Source: Cyathus striatus | Lineage: Eukaryota > Basidiomycota > Agaricomycetes > Agaricales > Nidulariaceae | Assembly (NCBI GenBank): GCA_025738555.1 | Contig: JAOVFP010000008.1 | Coordinates: 1,550,001 to 1,614,000 of the forward strand | Length of the DNA: 64,000 nucleotides | Reading direction: 5' to 3' | Part shown: positions 23,151 to 34,336 of the stretch, one piece after another | Numbering within the stretch: the first letter of the stretch is position 1 | Layout: every line of letters starts with the position of its first letter | The notes under the pieces: generated by a model | Seen by the model: only the letters and a program-made list of their open reading frames with translations | Database searches by the model: none | What the model was told of the DNA's origin: nothing | Position numbers and translations under genes: made by a program

Positions 23151-23640
23151 GTGCCTAAGACCAAATTATTCTACAAAAGCAAGTTGTACAGGCAGTATGT
23201 GGCTGCCAATAAATGCTTTGCTGATGCCATTGTAGCAAATACCAAGAAGGCAATATCAGTATGTCATTCCTTACTGACACTTTCACTATACTCACTTCTT
23301 GTAGTTTAGGTAAATGACTACCACCTTCTTCTCCTTCCCACCCTCCTACATGCACACCTCCCACCATCACCCCCATCAGGTTCTCATGCATGTCACTTTT
23401 CCCTCCTCTGATATCTTCCACTGCCTCTCTGTCTGTACCCAGCTTTTCTCCAGACTTCTCAGTGCAGATCTTGTTGGGTTCCAAACTGTGAGCTATGCTT
23501 GCCACTTTAGGCAGACCATCAGCCATGTCATGGCCTATGAGGCTCTGCCTAAAGGCATTTGGGTTGAGGGTGATGATGAGGGCTTTGGAGTTGGCATGTG
23601 TGGTGAAGTTCTTGTACTTCTACCTCTAAGCAGACATCAC
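23151..23640 (+). pseudogene. Trehalose-6-phosphate synthase family relic (GT20)
   Basis: Pieces of a glycosyltransferase-20 domain appear in order: KLYRQYVAANKCFADAIV, then after a 46-bp intron (23,259-23,304, GTATGT...TTGTAG) VNDYHLLLLPTLLHAHLPPS, FPSSDIFHCLSVCTQLF, LLSADLVGFQTVSYACHFRQ and MAYEALPKGIWVEG. The DYHL and GADLVGFQT-like motifs are typical of this family, which makes trehalose-6-phosphate from UDP-glucose and glucose-6-phosphate. It is a pseudogene: the Trp before VNDYH reads TAG, a frameshift falls near 23,375, and several positions normally Arg are His or Cys, as CG decay would cause. N- and C-terminal parts are missing. Confidence 0.72.
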
Positions 23641-24290
23641 TGCACCACTTATTAAACTCCATCTCAGACTCTTATTTACCACCTTTTGACTTAAAATCCA
23701 CTAGCCATTACCTGTGCTTGTGCAATATTTGGGCAGAACTTGAACCATTATATGTTTTTTGGAGAGATAAAGTAAAGATTAATATAGTATAAATATAAAT
23801 ATATGTTTTAGCTTAATTTTAGCAATATCTTTCATTCATGGTTATTTCACATCTTCTAGCATTATTATTAACTTGATTAACAATGTTTTCATTTTCTAAT
23901 CATGTTTGATGTCATTGTACTGCATGAACAGGCTTGACATTAGGAAATGTTATTGTGCTATGAATTTAAATTGTTAAAACATGGAACATAAAAACTGCAA
24001 CATGAAACTCCATTACCTAGTAGTGAAGTATTGAGGTTGTGATGTAGAGTCACTTGAGCATGGTTGCAGTGCACTTGTAGTATATGTGCTACCATTGGGA
24101 TAGTTAACTTGTTCTAAACTACAATGAAACAACATTCAGCTATGTCATACTTGTTGAATTTGTGTACTGAACTTTCACTTACATTGATTTGTTATTTCCC
24201 ATGTTAATTGCTTGGTTTCTGCATACCATCATATGTCAACTTATATCTATATTGACAGGGATAAAAGTTGAAGCATCAGAAACAGAGCTG
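23641..24290. other. AT-rich spacer, no gene seen
   Basis: No motif-bearing frame between the synthase relic and the second MITE. Confidence 0.5.
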
Positions 24291-24292
24291 TA

Positions 24293-24968
24293 CTGTAGCA
24301 TTTCATTCAATTCAACACAGGGTGAGCACTGTGACAGCAAAATCCACCATGAGCATTCAACACTCCTACAGATCTCACTGTGACATTTGATTAACTTCAA
24401 CAGTCCTCAATAAAACCCAACCAATAATGACTGAAAAAAACACATATGAACAAACTCAAATAGCATTATAAGAACATTTAATACAGGCTATATGAATTCC
24501 ATGAGGTTTAAGCCTATTTTATGCTAGAAAAACCTTTGGTGCCTTGCATGTGTTAGATATTCTGGGTTGCACAGCTTCTTTGACAGCTGTCACCTGTCAC
24601 CTGTCATACTTGACAGTTCTGTGATTGACAGATTGACAGCTGTCTGTTACCTTAGTTACATGAACCTTGGTTGGGACTTTGGTAGACAGCCTCAGTATAT
24701 ATATACACTCTGTAACTTGGTAGTAGTCAACAAGTCTCCTCCCCATCTGTGTCTGTGTCTGTGTCTGTGTTTGAGTCTTTGCTCCACTATTATCCTTTAT
24801 TCTCTCCATCTACCCCTCTTTATTCTTGTTACTTCTGACAGCATGCTACTATTTGTCACATGGAACCCTTTTGGCACTTGGCCACCATGACACATGACAA
24901 GGGCTAAATTTTGACATGACACAGGGCCTCCATGACATGTGACTGTTGAATTGAATGAAATGCTACAG
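24293..24968. mobile_element. Tc1/mariner-type MITE, copy 2, split by a solo LTR
   Basis: Terminal inverted repeats CTGTAGCATTTCATTCAATT (the identity runs a few bases further) with TA on each side (24,291-24,292 and 24,969-24,970). Removing the nested solo LTR and one 5-bp target copy leaves 381 bp, against 383 bp for copy 1. The right end read in reverse matches copy 1 (CAGTCACATGTCATGGAGGCC against CAGTCACACATCACAGGGGCC), so both are one family. Confidence 0.88.
24551..24840 (+). mobile_element. Solo LTR (290 bp) nested in MITE copy 2
   Basis: Starts TGTTAGATATTCTGGGTT and ends ACTTCTGACA. The 5-bp direct repeat GCATG flanks it (24,546-24,550 and 24,841-24,845). The sequence contains a CTGTGTCTGTGTCTGTGTTT stretch and is the same family as the 3' LTR of the minus-strand chromovirus at 33,589-33,820. 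Confidence 0.88.
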
Positions 24969-24970
24969 TA

Positions 24971-26130
24971 TTATGAGTCATCATGTGCAATAATTTGGAA
25001 TAATAAACTCCTCCAATGAGTTTCTTATGAATTTAAACTCTTAGCATTGGTTTGCTGTACATATGAACATGAAGTTTAAGGCTGTTGGCATGTATGATGA
25101 AACAGTCCATGTCCTCCATGGAAGTAGAAAACAGTAAAAAAAGATAAACCAGACAGTTCAAACATAAACCAATCGTGATCTATTTTTATGTAATATGTAA
25201 AACTATATGCATAAAAATGATATTGTTGGTAGCAAAATTAAAGGTGTGTCAACAAAAGCTGCTTGTTAATGACTGGCAATAAGCCCAGAAGATGATGAAC
25301 TAAAATACAGAACAATTAGTTGCAAAAACTTACATTGAAAAGGAAGCAATTTACCAAGCCAGCAGAATGCAGAATAGCAACAATGGCAGCAAAAATAAGA
25401 GCAAGTGCATCAATGCACATGACAGCAACTGTAACATGAAGAATAAGATCAACTTCTAGTTCAACATTTGCCAGTGCAATTGCAGGTATTGATGTGTTGT
25501 TGTCCTTAGGGTACTTTAAGTTCTGCCAGCATAACAGAGAACATGGAGGTGCACCTTAAAGCTTCCTGCAGACACTCTCATAGAGACATCATTACACACT
25601 GAACACCACCTCCCACCCATAAGCTCTTTGCTGCACAGCTGAAGAAACATGTGGCATGGCTAGTTTTTCTTGAATGAGGATGAACTGGCTCTATGAACTG
25701 TTCAGCCATGCTTTGATGATATATATGATGCCAAAGAGAACTCTAGGACTACCAGAGTTTCAAAAGAGCTGCAGTAATGTATATGCTGAACTCATTCCAG
25801 CAACATCTTGTCAATTTAAAATTTATACAGGGCATCCAACTGCTCATAGTCATAGTGGATAGCTTCTAGCATGAGAATGCCAACCTTATAACCAGTTATT
25901 TAGACTGTTTGCTAGATATCCTGAAATGAGGGCTTACACAGAGCAAAAGAAAGGCAACAAAACTCTGGAATTACCAGAGTTTTGGGAGAAAGGAGCAAGG
26001 AGGAGAGTGACAACAACAATTTTGAGAGAGAGAGGAAGTGTCATTATCAATTGGCATAAGTGCCAGCCATTCTGATCATATAACAGCAGTGTTATATGAT
26101 TGCCTCAATCAAATAAGCCATGCTATTTTA
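24971..26130. other. AT-rich stretch, no gene seen
   Basis: Only short frames without recognisable motifs. Confidence 0.5.
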
Positions 26131-26134
26131 TGAT

Positions 26135-26315
26135 TGGGACCATAAACAATCATTGAGGTTCTAATTGAATACTACTATTGTATGAATCTATTAGGTGATC
26201 ATAAACAATCATTGATTTATCTAATTGAATACTACTATTGTATAGATGCATTGGGTGATCATAGGCAATCATTGAAGTTCTAAATCAATATTACTATTGT
26301 ATGAATGTATTACAG
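26135..26315. repeat. Minisatellite, about 63-bp unit, left block
   Basis: Three units share the core TCATAAACAATCATTGA followed by TCTAATTGAATACTACTATTGTATGAAT. The same unit, in the same orientation, reappears at 29,990-30,540 beyond the pogo transposon. Confidence 0.8.
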
Positions 26316-27208
26316 TACATAATCAGGAACTTGGTCAGACTGAGCAGTCAGTCAACATGGAATTTTTGAAAGAACAAGTCAGTCCACTGCAAAAAAAAAA
26401 ACCACAATAATAATCATATGTGTATTACCTTGCTATATTTCAATTTATATGTAGAATGAAGCAGGTTTGGATAAGTTATAGCAACTCTATGTCTCGTTTT
26501 TCTATGATATCATCGATTTGGTTATATTTATACCATCAGTTGCTCCATATCTGCCATGCAGTCGCTTTCTAAGTATATCTTTCAGTATGGCAACTTATCA
26601 CATCCACTCTTCAGGTTCCAAAGAAGACTTTTACAATAGTATTATGGCATAATTGTAATGTTTAAATTTTGTAATAAATGTTTAAGTTTGTATGTAAGGT
26701 ATATTCCATATCCCCCATACCACAAGTTGAAAGCACTCCTGTAGATTATGTAGTGGAACACTGACCTTCAAATTTATCACATATGTTAATGATATTATTC
26801 ACAACATATCAGTACGAATTTCGCATTTTGTACGATTTTATTTGAGGTACTGGAGTGATGAGACCGAAAAAAATCGATTTACAGAACATAGAAATGTCAA
26901 ATGGAGGGATTTTCGAAATAGGCTTTCAATCTGTGAGTAAGGGTCCGAAACTTAATGAATAGGATCTAAATTACATTTCACAAGCCTTTGTGGAAGCATT
27001 TCACAGTGAGCAATGGAGTAAGCAATATTTACTTATTGGGAGTATCTGACAGCTTACTATCTTATCTTATCTAGTGCGATTAGGCAGCCTGTTGACTCGT
27101 GCTCTCTGCCCTTAGCCACTGTGCAATGGTAGCTAATATTAGATTAATGTCTAAAGCACATGGAATACATGAGGTAGCTGTCGGAAGTACCAAGAGTTTC
27201 AATGCTGC
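26316..27208. other. Spacer upstream of the pogo gene
   Basis: No gene seen. I looked for terminal inverted repeats of the pogo element here and downstream of 29,641 but found no convincing pair. Confidence 0.4.
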
Positions 27209-29641
27209 ATGCACAATTCATATCCCCCCACTCTCATAGCACCAGCTATGTCTTCTCTTGGTTTTGGTGAACTCTCTCAAGAGCAGTGTATTCAGCTTGC
27301 TCTACAGGCAGTAAAATCGGAAAAAATATCTTTGCGACAGGCCGCCATACATCATCAGGTTCCAAGATCAACTTTAACTGATCATTACAATGGAAAGCAG
27401 TCCCAGATATCTGCACATGAGCACGAGCAAAAGCTTAAACATGCTGAGGAAGATATTCTAGTTGATTGGGTAAAGGAAATGGGATGAAGAGGCCTTCTGA
27501 TCACACCACAAACTCTGTGTGATCATGCATCAGATATATGTGGTCAGGATGTTGGGGTGATTTGGTATCAGCGGTTCATGAAATGACATCCTGATCTTAA
27601 AGCTCGTACCACCCAAAGCTTGGAGGCATCCAGAGCAAATGCTTTAAATCCTACTGCAGTGAAAGAGTTCTACACAATGCTTAAAGGTCTTATCAATGAA
27701 TATAACATTCCTGCTGAAAATATATATAATATGGACAAGAAGGGAATTCAATTAGGAATTGGTCAAAAGTATGTTGCCCTGATTGACCATAATCAGAAGA
27801 CTGCCCAGCATATTGAGACCAGAAATTGTAAACTTATCACAATTATTGAAACTGTATGTGCTGATGGAACTGCTCTTGCCCCATCTGTGATTTTTGAGGG
27901 AAAGTGTCGAAATTTAGAATGGGGCTGAAATAACCTATGTAATGCAAGGTATGCAATATTATTTCTGTCTAACCATAAATTGTGCTCTTAACATGTATTC
28001 TGGTGTAGTATTTCAATATCTGAAAAGGGATGGACAGATCAGGAACTCAGTAGCCTTTGGCTTGAAAAGGACTTTCACCCAATGTCTGAAGCACATAACA
28101 CATCAGGTGGTTATCGACTGTTAATTCTTGATGGACACAATTCACACTGCACATATAGATTCTGCAAATTTGCTGTGAAACACAATATTATTGTGGTTTG
28201 CCTACCAGCACATATGACACATGCCTTACAACCATGTGATGTTGGTGTTTTCAGACCACTTGCATCTTGTTGAAAGAAGGAAGTTCTTCACACTGAGCAT
28301 GAAAATGCACCAATTACAATGTCCAATCTTATACAGCATTATGCAGCTGCCTGACAGCGAGCATTCAAAGAGACAACAATAAAGGCAGCATTTATGAAAA
28401 CAGGTATATGACCTATCAATCTGGATGCGATTCCTACAGAAGCATTCTCCCCATCATTGAACATGACAACACAGTCATCTCAACCACTTCCCACATCCCT
28501 TCCATCAATTCTTGTTCTCATTCAATCTGAATTGAATAACAACAACCTCTCTCATACTACAGGGACGTCAGCAACATCCTTTACTACTAATTCCACCTCA
28601 ACCTTGACATTGCATATGGCCCCACAATACATACTTGTTGGTCTACCACCTCCCACACCATTCCATGCATCACGAGATGCCCTGCGACAGGAGAATGACA
28701 ACCTATGTAAATTGTTAGAAGCAACAACAACTCAAATACAGCATGATTATGCACAGAAGCAGCTTATAGATGCTGAAAATGCATGCCTTTGGAGTTGTCT
28801 ATATGGAAAGGAAACAAAACAAAAGCGAATCAAAGGAAGTGGCCATTCCTGGCACCTGACCTCTGAGGAATCTCTCGAAGCACTAGCAAAAGTGGAATGG
28901 CAGCAGAGGTGGAAGGAATTGCTTGGTGAAGCTAAACCTTATCTCAAGGAGAAAAAGAAAGCAATAGTTGCCACAATCACTAGGCAGAAGCAGGAGGAGG
29001 CACAAGCAAAACGTGAAGCAGAGCAACAGGAGAAAGAGGCATTGAAGAAGAAGAAACTTGAGGAGGAAGCACTGGAAAAGATAAGGTGAGCTGAGGAGCA
29101 GAAGGCTGAGAAGCAGAGGAGAGAAGAGGAGCAGAAGAGAGAGCAAGAAGAGCATGCAGCAGAGAAAAAAAGAAAGAGAGAGGAGGAGAAACAAAGGATA
29201 GCGCAAGAAAGGGAAGAAGAAAAGCAGAGGAAAGCAAAGGAGCGCAAGGTGGAGAAGAAAAGGAAGGAGGATGAACAGAAGAAAAAGGCTGAAGAAAGGA
29301 GAGTAAAAGCAGCAGAGAGTGCAGCAGAGAAGGTGTTGAAGACTGCTGGAACATGAAAGAGAACTACTTTGATGAAAGGGAAATCATCTAGATCTGGATC
29401 AGATAAGCCTGATAACAATACAGCTGAAATCACTCACCATGTAGCCTCAATCCCCAGACCAAAACCTCGCCCTATAGCAATCAAACACCAAGTTGATCCA
29501 GATAGTGAAGGGGTACATGCAAACATGCCAGCTGATACAGCTGGGTACCAGGTTTTGCCACAGAATACACAGTTGGGTAACAGTGTGGTGGAATTGACCA
29601 CTGCTGTATGTCGAAATCCTCCTAGAAGTAGTAGAAGATAA
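27209..29641 (+). pseudogene. pogo/Fot-type DDE transposase with eight in-frame TGA codons
   Basis: One reading frame runs from ATG (27,209) to TAA (29,639-29,641) once a 60-bp intron (27,949-28,008, GTATGC...GTGTAG) is removed. Domains in order: a psq-like helix-turn-helix (ISLRQAAIHHQVPRSTLTDHYNG), a CENP-B-type region, and DDE_1 with Asp in NMDKKGIQLG, LLILDGHNSH and LQPCDVGVF. A Ser/Thr-rich linker and a long Lys/Glu-rich coiled coil follow. The frame contains TGA at 27,485, 27,584, 27,926, 28,271, 28,352, 28,409, 29,087 and 29,354, but no TAA, TAG or frameshift. The usual NMDE motif reads NMDK. Full-length translation would need readthrough at every TGA, so it is treated as a decayed copy. 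Confidence 0.9.
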
Positions 29642-29989
29642 GCATATTAGTTCCATAATGTATCAGAAAACATACAGAATATGTGTTGTGGCTGTGAGTG
29701 GTGGGCAAGTTCAAACAGAGCTGCAGAAATGGTTACATTCAGTAGAGTGGATTGCGCAAGCACAAGCACTGCAAGGGTTTGTTCCCATGCTGTGACTGGC
29801 TTCCTAGTTTTGGCCAAGATCGCACCTGGTTAAAAAAATATTCATAACACCACACTGGAGCATCCAAAAATTGCAAAAAAGGTCTCAATTTATTCTTTGG
29901 AAGGTGGACTACAATTCTAACATAAAGGGACAGCAGAAAACAAAAGTTTTTATGTCTCATTTCTCAATTTGATCTTAGGTGGCTGAGAT
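29642..29989. other. Spacer downstream of the pogo gene, no gene seen
   Basis: No coding motif. It could include the right end of the transposon. Confidence 0.4.
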
Positions 29990-30540
29990 CACCATCAATG
30001 ACTGTAAGTGATGATAAACAATCATTGGTGTTTTCTAATCCAATATTAATATTGAATGGTGGTGAGGCAATCATAAACAATCATTGATTTTTTCTAATTG
30101 AATATTATTATTGTATGAGTAGTGAGGTGATCATAAACAATCATTGATCCTTACTAATTGAATATTAGTATGAATGGAGAGACAGTCATAAACAATCATT
30201 GATTTTTTCTAATATTATTATTGTATGAATGGTGAGGTGATCATAAACAATCATTGATTTTTACTAATTGAATATTAGTATGAATGGAGAGGCAATCATA
30301 AGCAATCATTGACGTTTTCTAATCCAATATTAATATTGAATGGTGTTAGGCAATCATAAAAAAACATTGATTTTTACTAATTGAATATTAGTATGGATGG
30401 TTAGGCAATCATAAGCAATCATTGATCTTTTCTAGTTGAATATAATTATTGTATGGATGGTGAAGTGATCATAAACAATCATTAATTTTAATAATTGAAT
30501 ATTAGTATGAATAGTTAGGCAATTATAAGCAATCAATGGC
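29990..30540. repeat. Minisatellite, about 60-bp unit, right block
   Basis: About nine units with the core GATCATAAACAATCATTGAT followed by TTTTCTAATTGAATATTATTATTGTATGAATGGTGAGG. Same family and orientation as 26,135-26,315. Confidence 0.85.
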
Positions 30541-30544
30541 TATT

Positions 30545-31022
30545 GTATGGATTTGTCACATTTCTTCACATGTCACGATTGTAACACATCTTCCCATGCG
30601 TCACACATCTTCCCATGCATCACACATCTTCCCATGCATCACACATCTTCCTGTGCATCACACATCTTCCTGTGCATCACATATTTCCCACATGTCACGT
30701 TTTTCATGCACGTCACATTAGTCACATATATTCCCACGTATCACGTTCGTCTCGCGCGTCACAATTGTCACATATATTCCCACGCTTCATGTTAGTCATG
30801 TGCATTACATTTTCCTCACGTGTCACGATTGTCACACATATTCCCGCGCACCACATATTTCCCGCACATCACATATTTCATGCACATCATGTTTGTCACA
30901 TTCTTTTGCGTGTCACATTTGTCACATTCGTCTCGTGTGTCACAATTGTCACATATATTCCTGCATGTCACGTTCGTCTCGCACGTCACAGTTGTCACAT
31001 ACATTCTCGCGCTTCATATTAG
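30545..31022. repeat. TGTCACA-type minisatellite
   Basis: Begins with about five ~20-bp units (TCACACATCTTCCCATGCA) and continues as longer units of the form TGTCACATATATTCCCGCGC. Related blocks lie at 33,200-33,535 and 40,115-40,243. Translations look like repeated His/Cys/Thr text and are not genes. Confidence 0.8.
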
Positions 31023-31230
31023 TCACACGTGTGAAAAGCGTGACGCACATGACTAACATGAAGCGCGGGAATATATGTGACAACTGTGACGCGCGAGACA
31101 AATGTGACATGCAGGAATATATGTGACAATTGTGACACACGAGAATGTATGTGACAAATGTGACACATGAAAGAATGTGACAAACGTGATGTGTGTGAAA
31201 TATGTGATGTGCAGGAAATATGTGGTGCAC
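30848..31230. repeat. Foldback: long palindrome within the minisatellite
   Basis: The arm 30,848 to about 31,027 is repeated in inverted orientation from about 31,031 to 31,230: TTCATGTTAGTCATGTGCGTC-type text on one side and GACGCACATGACTAACATGAA on the other. There is almost no spacer, so the region could form a hairpin or cruciform of roughly 180 bp arms. Confidence 0.75.
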
Positions 31231-31232
31231 AG

Positions 31233-32098
31233 TGAAAAGAGGTACTTGTATTCTAGTAGTGAAATTGGCTCTATGTTTGCAACTTATTTCACTATAAAAT
31301 TCACAAGACTCTTTAAGTGCGAGTTGTGGGAAAGGTGGGTGTTCCTTCTTATTGTCTTATGCAAGTTTAAATCGTTTGAAAAGCCTTTTAATTGAAATGC
31401 AATATAATTTTATTGTAGAATTCAAGTAATACACCTTTGTACTACTTCAAACTTTGTAGAAGTGTCTTAACAACCCTTTGCTAGTACAACTTCTTATAAA
31501 ACTGAAACAAGAGCAACCCTTTACTCTTATGAAACCACTTTATTGAAATAACTAAGTCCTAGGCCCTCTCTGGAGTCTCAGAACTTCAATTCTTTCCAAA
31601 ATGCAAACCAAAACAACTATATTCTTTGAAACAAATAAGACCTAAACCACTACCCAATACCTATTGTACCTGGGCAAGAAAGGTGCAAAAATTGACTATT
31701 CTATATCACTTTGAAATATTCTTTAATTCATATTTATGTCATTGACTATTTGTTAGACTTCAATCCTGATGCCAAATAAACAACTTAGCAGTATCAAAGT
31801 GAAATTAAAACATATACAAGTCATGTGACTGGCAGAAAAGCGGTCCCTTCAATATTTAATATCTTTTCCTACACACTAGGCTAATAGTAGGTTGGACATA
31901 GGAGCACTTGTACTATATTTTATAATATGAACTGTTGAATATTAACCCAAATAAAAGGCCAATAAGTACAAGGCTTGCTATTTTGTAGCAGTCCATAGAT
32001 CTTTATTTATTATCTGGGGTTCATTAATGTGTACAGATTTAAGACTGTAAATGGTAGAAATGTGCAATTTTACGCCTAAATGCACAGGTGGCATCACA
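31233..32098 (+). mobile_element. 866-bp LTR, plus orientation
   Basis: Starts TGAAAAGAGG and ends GGCATCACA. A near-identical copy in the opposite orientation lies at 40,244-41,506. A possible primer-binding-like TGGAACC occurs shortly after its 3' end (about 32,108), but no matching internal region follows in this orientation. Confidence 0.75.
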
Positions 32099-32755
32099 GC
32101 ATGTGTGATGGAACCACTACACCATTATGCCCCCATGGCATAGATTACTCAATAAAGGTACTTGATTTAACTGTTTTATAAAATAGGCAGCTATAATTCA
32201 ATGTAATAAACCTCTAAAAATGTTTTTATGGTAAAGTACATCTATGTTCTCTGATATATCACTAGAAATCTGAAGTGCTCATGTTGTGAGACAAGAAGGT
32301 TTCATTTATATTAATGATCCAGACTTCAGCAATATTTAATTTTGAAGTGTTTCATAATTAACTGTATGGCTATCAGTGGCTGTCATGCTGCATGGCTTTG
32401 CTCAAAATCCAGTCCCCTCAACTATTTTGCAAATGGTCATTCCCTACTAAAACACAGTGCAATAAAATTATACAGAATGATTCTATAAGATAATATGTAT
32501 CCATATGTACAATTATTATAGTAGAATATCTACTAAATGATGTGGAATCACAGCTTCAAGTTTTGTTGTCATGTTGAATGATTGATGACTGTATGTTATA
32601 TATGTGGTATATCTTCAATCATTTGTTCAATTTTTATATTTATTTCATGTATATCTGACAATAGAGATTGAGTTTTTGTTTTCAGTGTCATGTGTCCCAG
32701 TTGATAACTGTAGTTTCAGATTATCAATAAGAATAAGGTTACATGTACCATGAGT
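32099..32755. other. AT-rich spacer, no gene seen
   Basis: No coding motif or clear repeat. Confidence 0.5.
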
Positions 32756-32756
32756 G

Positions 32757-33165
32757 GTGTTAGCCAAAGTGATCATAAAAATGTAGCATTTTATGATTGC
32801 CATGATTATAAGCAATCATCACCTCAATTATTATGCATTTTTAAAGGTGTATTCACCTATTAATACTAGATCTAATGGTGATCATAAGTGATCAATGAAT
32901 GTTACAATGGGATATTAGCTGATTATTTGTACTGATAGTTGTTCAGATGATCATAAGTAATCATTAAGTGTTTCAAAGTAATATTCATCTATTGTTACTA
33001 GATCTAATGGTGATCATAAGTGATCATTGAGTATCTCAATAGAGGATTTGCTTATTATTCATACTAATGATTATTCAGGTGATCATAGGTGATCATTAGG
33101 TGTTTCAAGGGCATATTCACCTATTACTAGATGCAATGGTAATCATAAGTGATCATTAAGCATTG
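32757..33165. repeat. Minisatellite related to the GATCATAAGTGATCATT core
   Basis: Six to seven units of about 60 bp, each with GGTGATCATAAGTGATCATT followed by a diverged spacer such as TATTCACCTATTACTAGATCTAAT. The core resembles that of the blocks flanking the pogo gene, but the spacers differ. Confidence 0.7.
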
Positions 33166-33189
33166 GTAGACATAATTACTATCAAAGTG

Positions 33190-33535
33190 GGCATAACAAC
33201 CATGATTGTCACTGTTATGCCTGTCACAATTTTTACCCATGTCACACCTTTATTATCTGTCACACCTGTCATGTTCTTCTCATGTGTTACACATGTTACA
33301 CTTTTCCTATATGTCACACATGTCACACTCTTCCCATATGTCACACATGTCACGCCTTTCCCATATGTCACACATGTTACATCTTTCCTATATGTCACTT
33401 CTTCACACCTTTCCTATATATCACATACATGTCATGCTCTTCTCAAGTGTCACACCTGTCACATCTTTTTTACATGTCTCACTTGTCACATTTTCTCATG
33501 TTTCACACCTGTCACACCTTTGTGATATGTAACAA
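33190..33535. repeat. Minisatellite with TATGTCACACATGTCACAC units
   Basis: About a dozen degenerate units of 24-30 bp. Open frames in all registers are repeat artefacts. Confidence 0.75.
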
Positions 33536-33588
33536 ATATGAAGCAAAAAGGTTGGAGCAAACATGAAGCAAATACTGCAACAGGTTGA

Positions 33589-33820
33589 TGTTAGAAGCAA
33601 CAAATGGGAAAGGGGTGGTTGAGAGAGAAGAGGATGATAAGAGAGTAAAAGCTCAGACACAAACACTGACACAGACACAGAGTGCTTATATACTAGAGTG
33701 ATCTACCAAAGTCCTACTAAAGTCCTACAAAGTCTTACCAAGATTACCAAAGTCCTACTAAGGTTACCATAGTCTCACCAAAGTCTGATCTAGAGGCTGT
33801 GGAACCCAGAATATCTAACA
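33589..33820 (-). repeat. 3' LTR of the minus-strand chromovirus
   Basis: On the minus strand it runs TGTTAGATATTCTGGG...GCTTCTAACA and is preceded by a purine-rich AAGGTGGGAG, as expected for a polypurine tract before a 3' LTR. It is homologous to the solo LTR at 24,551-24,840. Confidence 0.75.
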
Positions 33821-34336
33821 CTCCCACCTTGCACAGCTAATACAACCAAACTCCCACCTAATCCAACACATGTCCATAGAATCCAAAGTCCATCATTGTG
33901 TGGAATCCCTTATCTAAACTCAGAGGGTTAGAGCTTCAATGCAGAAATACACTTAGGAAAGTTTGAAGAGGTTCTAGCTTTTAGACTTAGTGTAGAGGTT
34001 GCAGTCCTCTACAATGACTTAGGTTACTCACTCACCATGTAAACTAAACCAAGTGTATTGGTGTTCTATGAGTGTACAAGTAAAAAGTCTACTGAAATAT
34101 GTACAAATAGTGTATGCATATATATGGGCAATGCCATTAGGCATTGCCAAACAGTGTGTAAGTAAACAAACATATGTAAGCAATGGTAGTATGTAAGTGG
34201 TGCCTGATACAGCACCTTACACACACCCCCGAGACTGAGTCCATGTGGTCTAAAGCATTGGGAGAGAGGTGCTGAGCTATGTGGAAGAGGGGCCAGGCAG
34301 TGGTGAGGAGTGGGGTGGTGGCTGAGGTGTCAGAGA
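33821..34336 (-). other. Untranslated part between third ORF and 3' LTR
   Basis: No gene seen. A 24-bp hairpin-like sequence with arms GGCAATGCC/GGCATTGCC is near 34,128-34,150. Confidence 0.4.

Noticed and set aside
28883..29433. Ser/Phe/Leu-rich minus frames of 107-164 codons
   Set aside because: Antisense of the Lys/Glu-rich coiled coil of the pogo transposase.
30545..31126. His/Cys/Thr-rich frames of 80-135 codons
   Set aside because: All are readings of the TGTCACA minisatellite in different registers.
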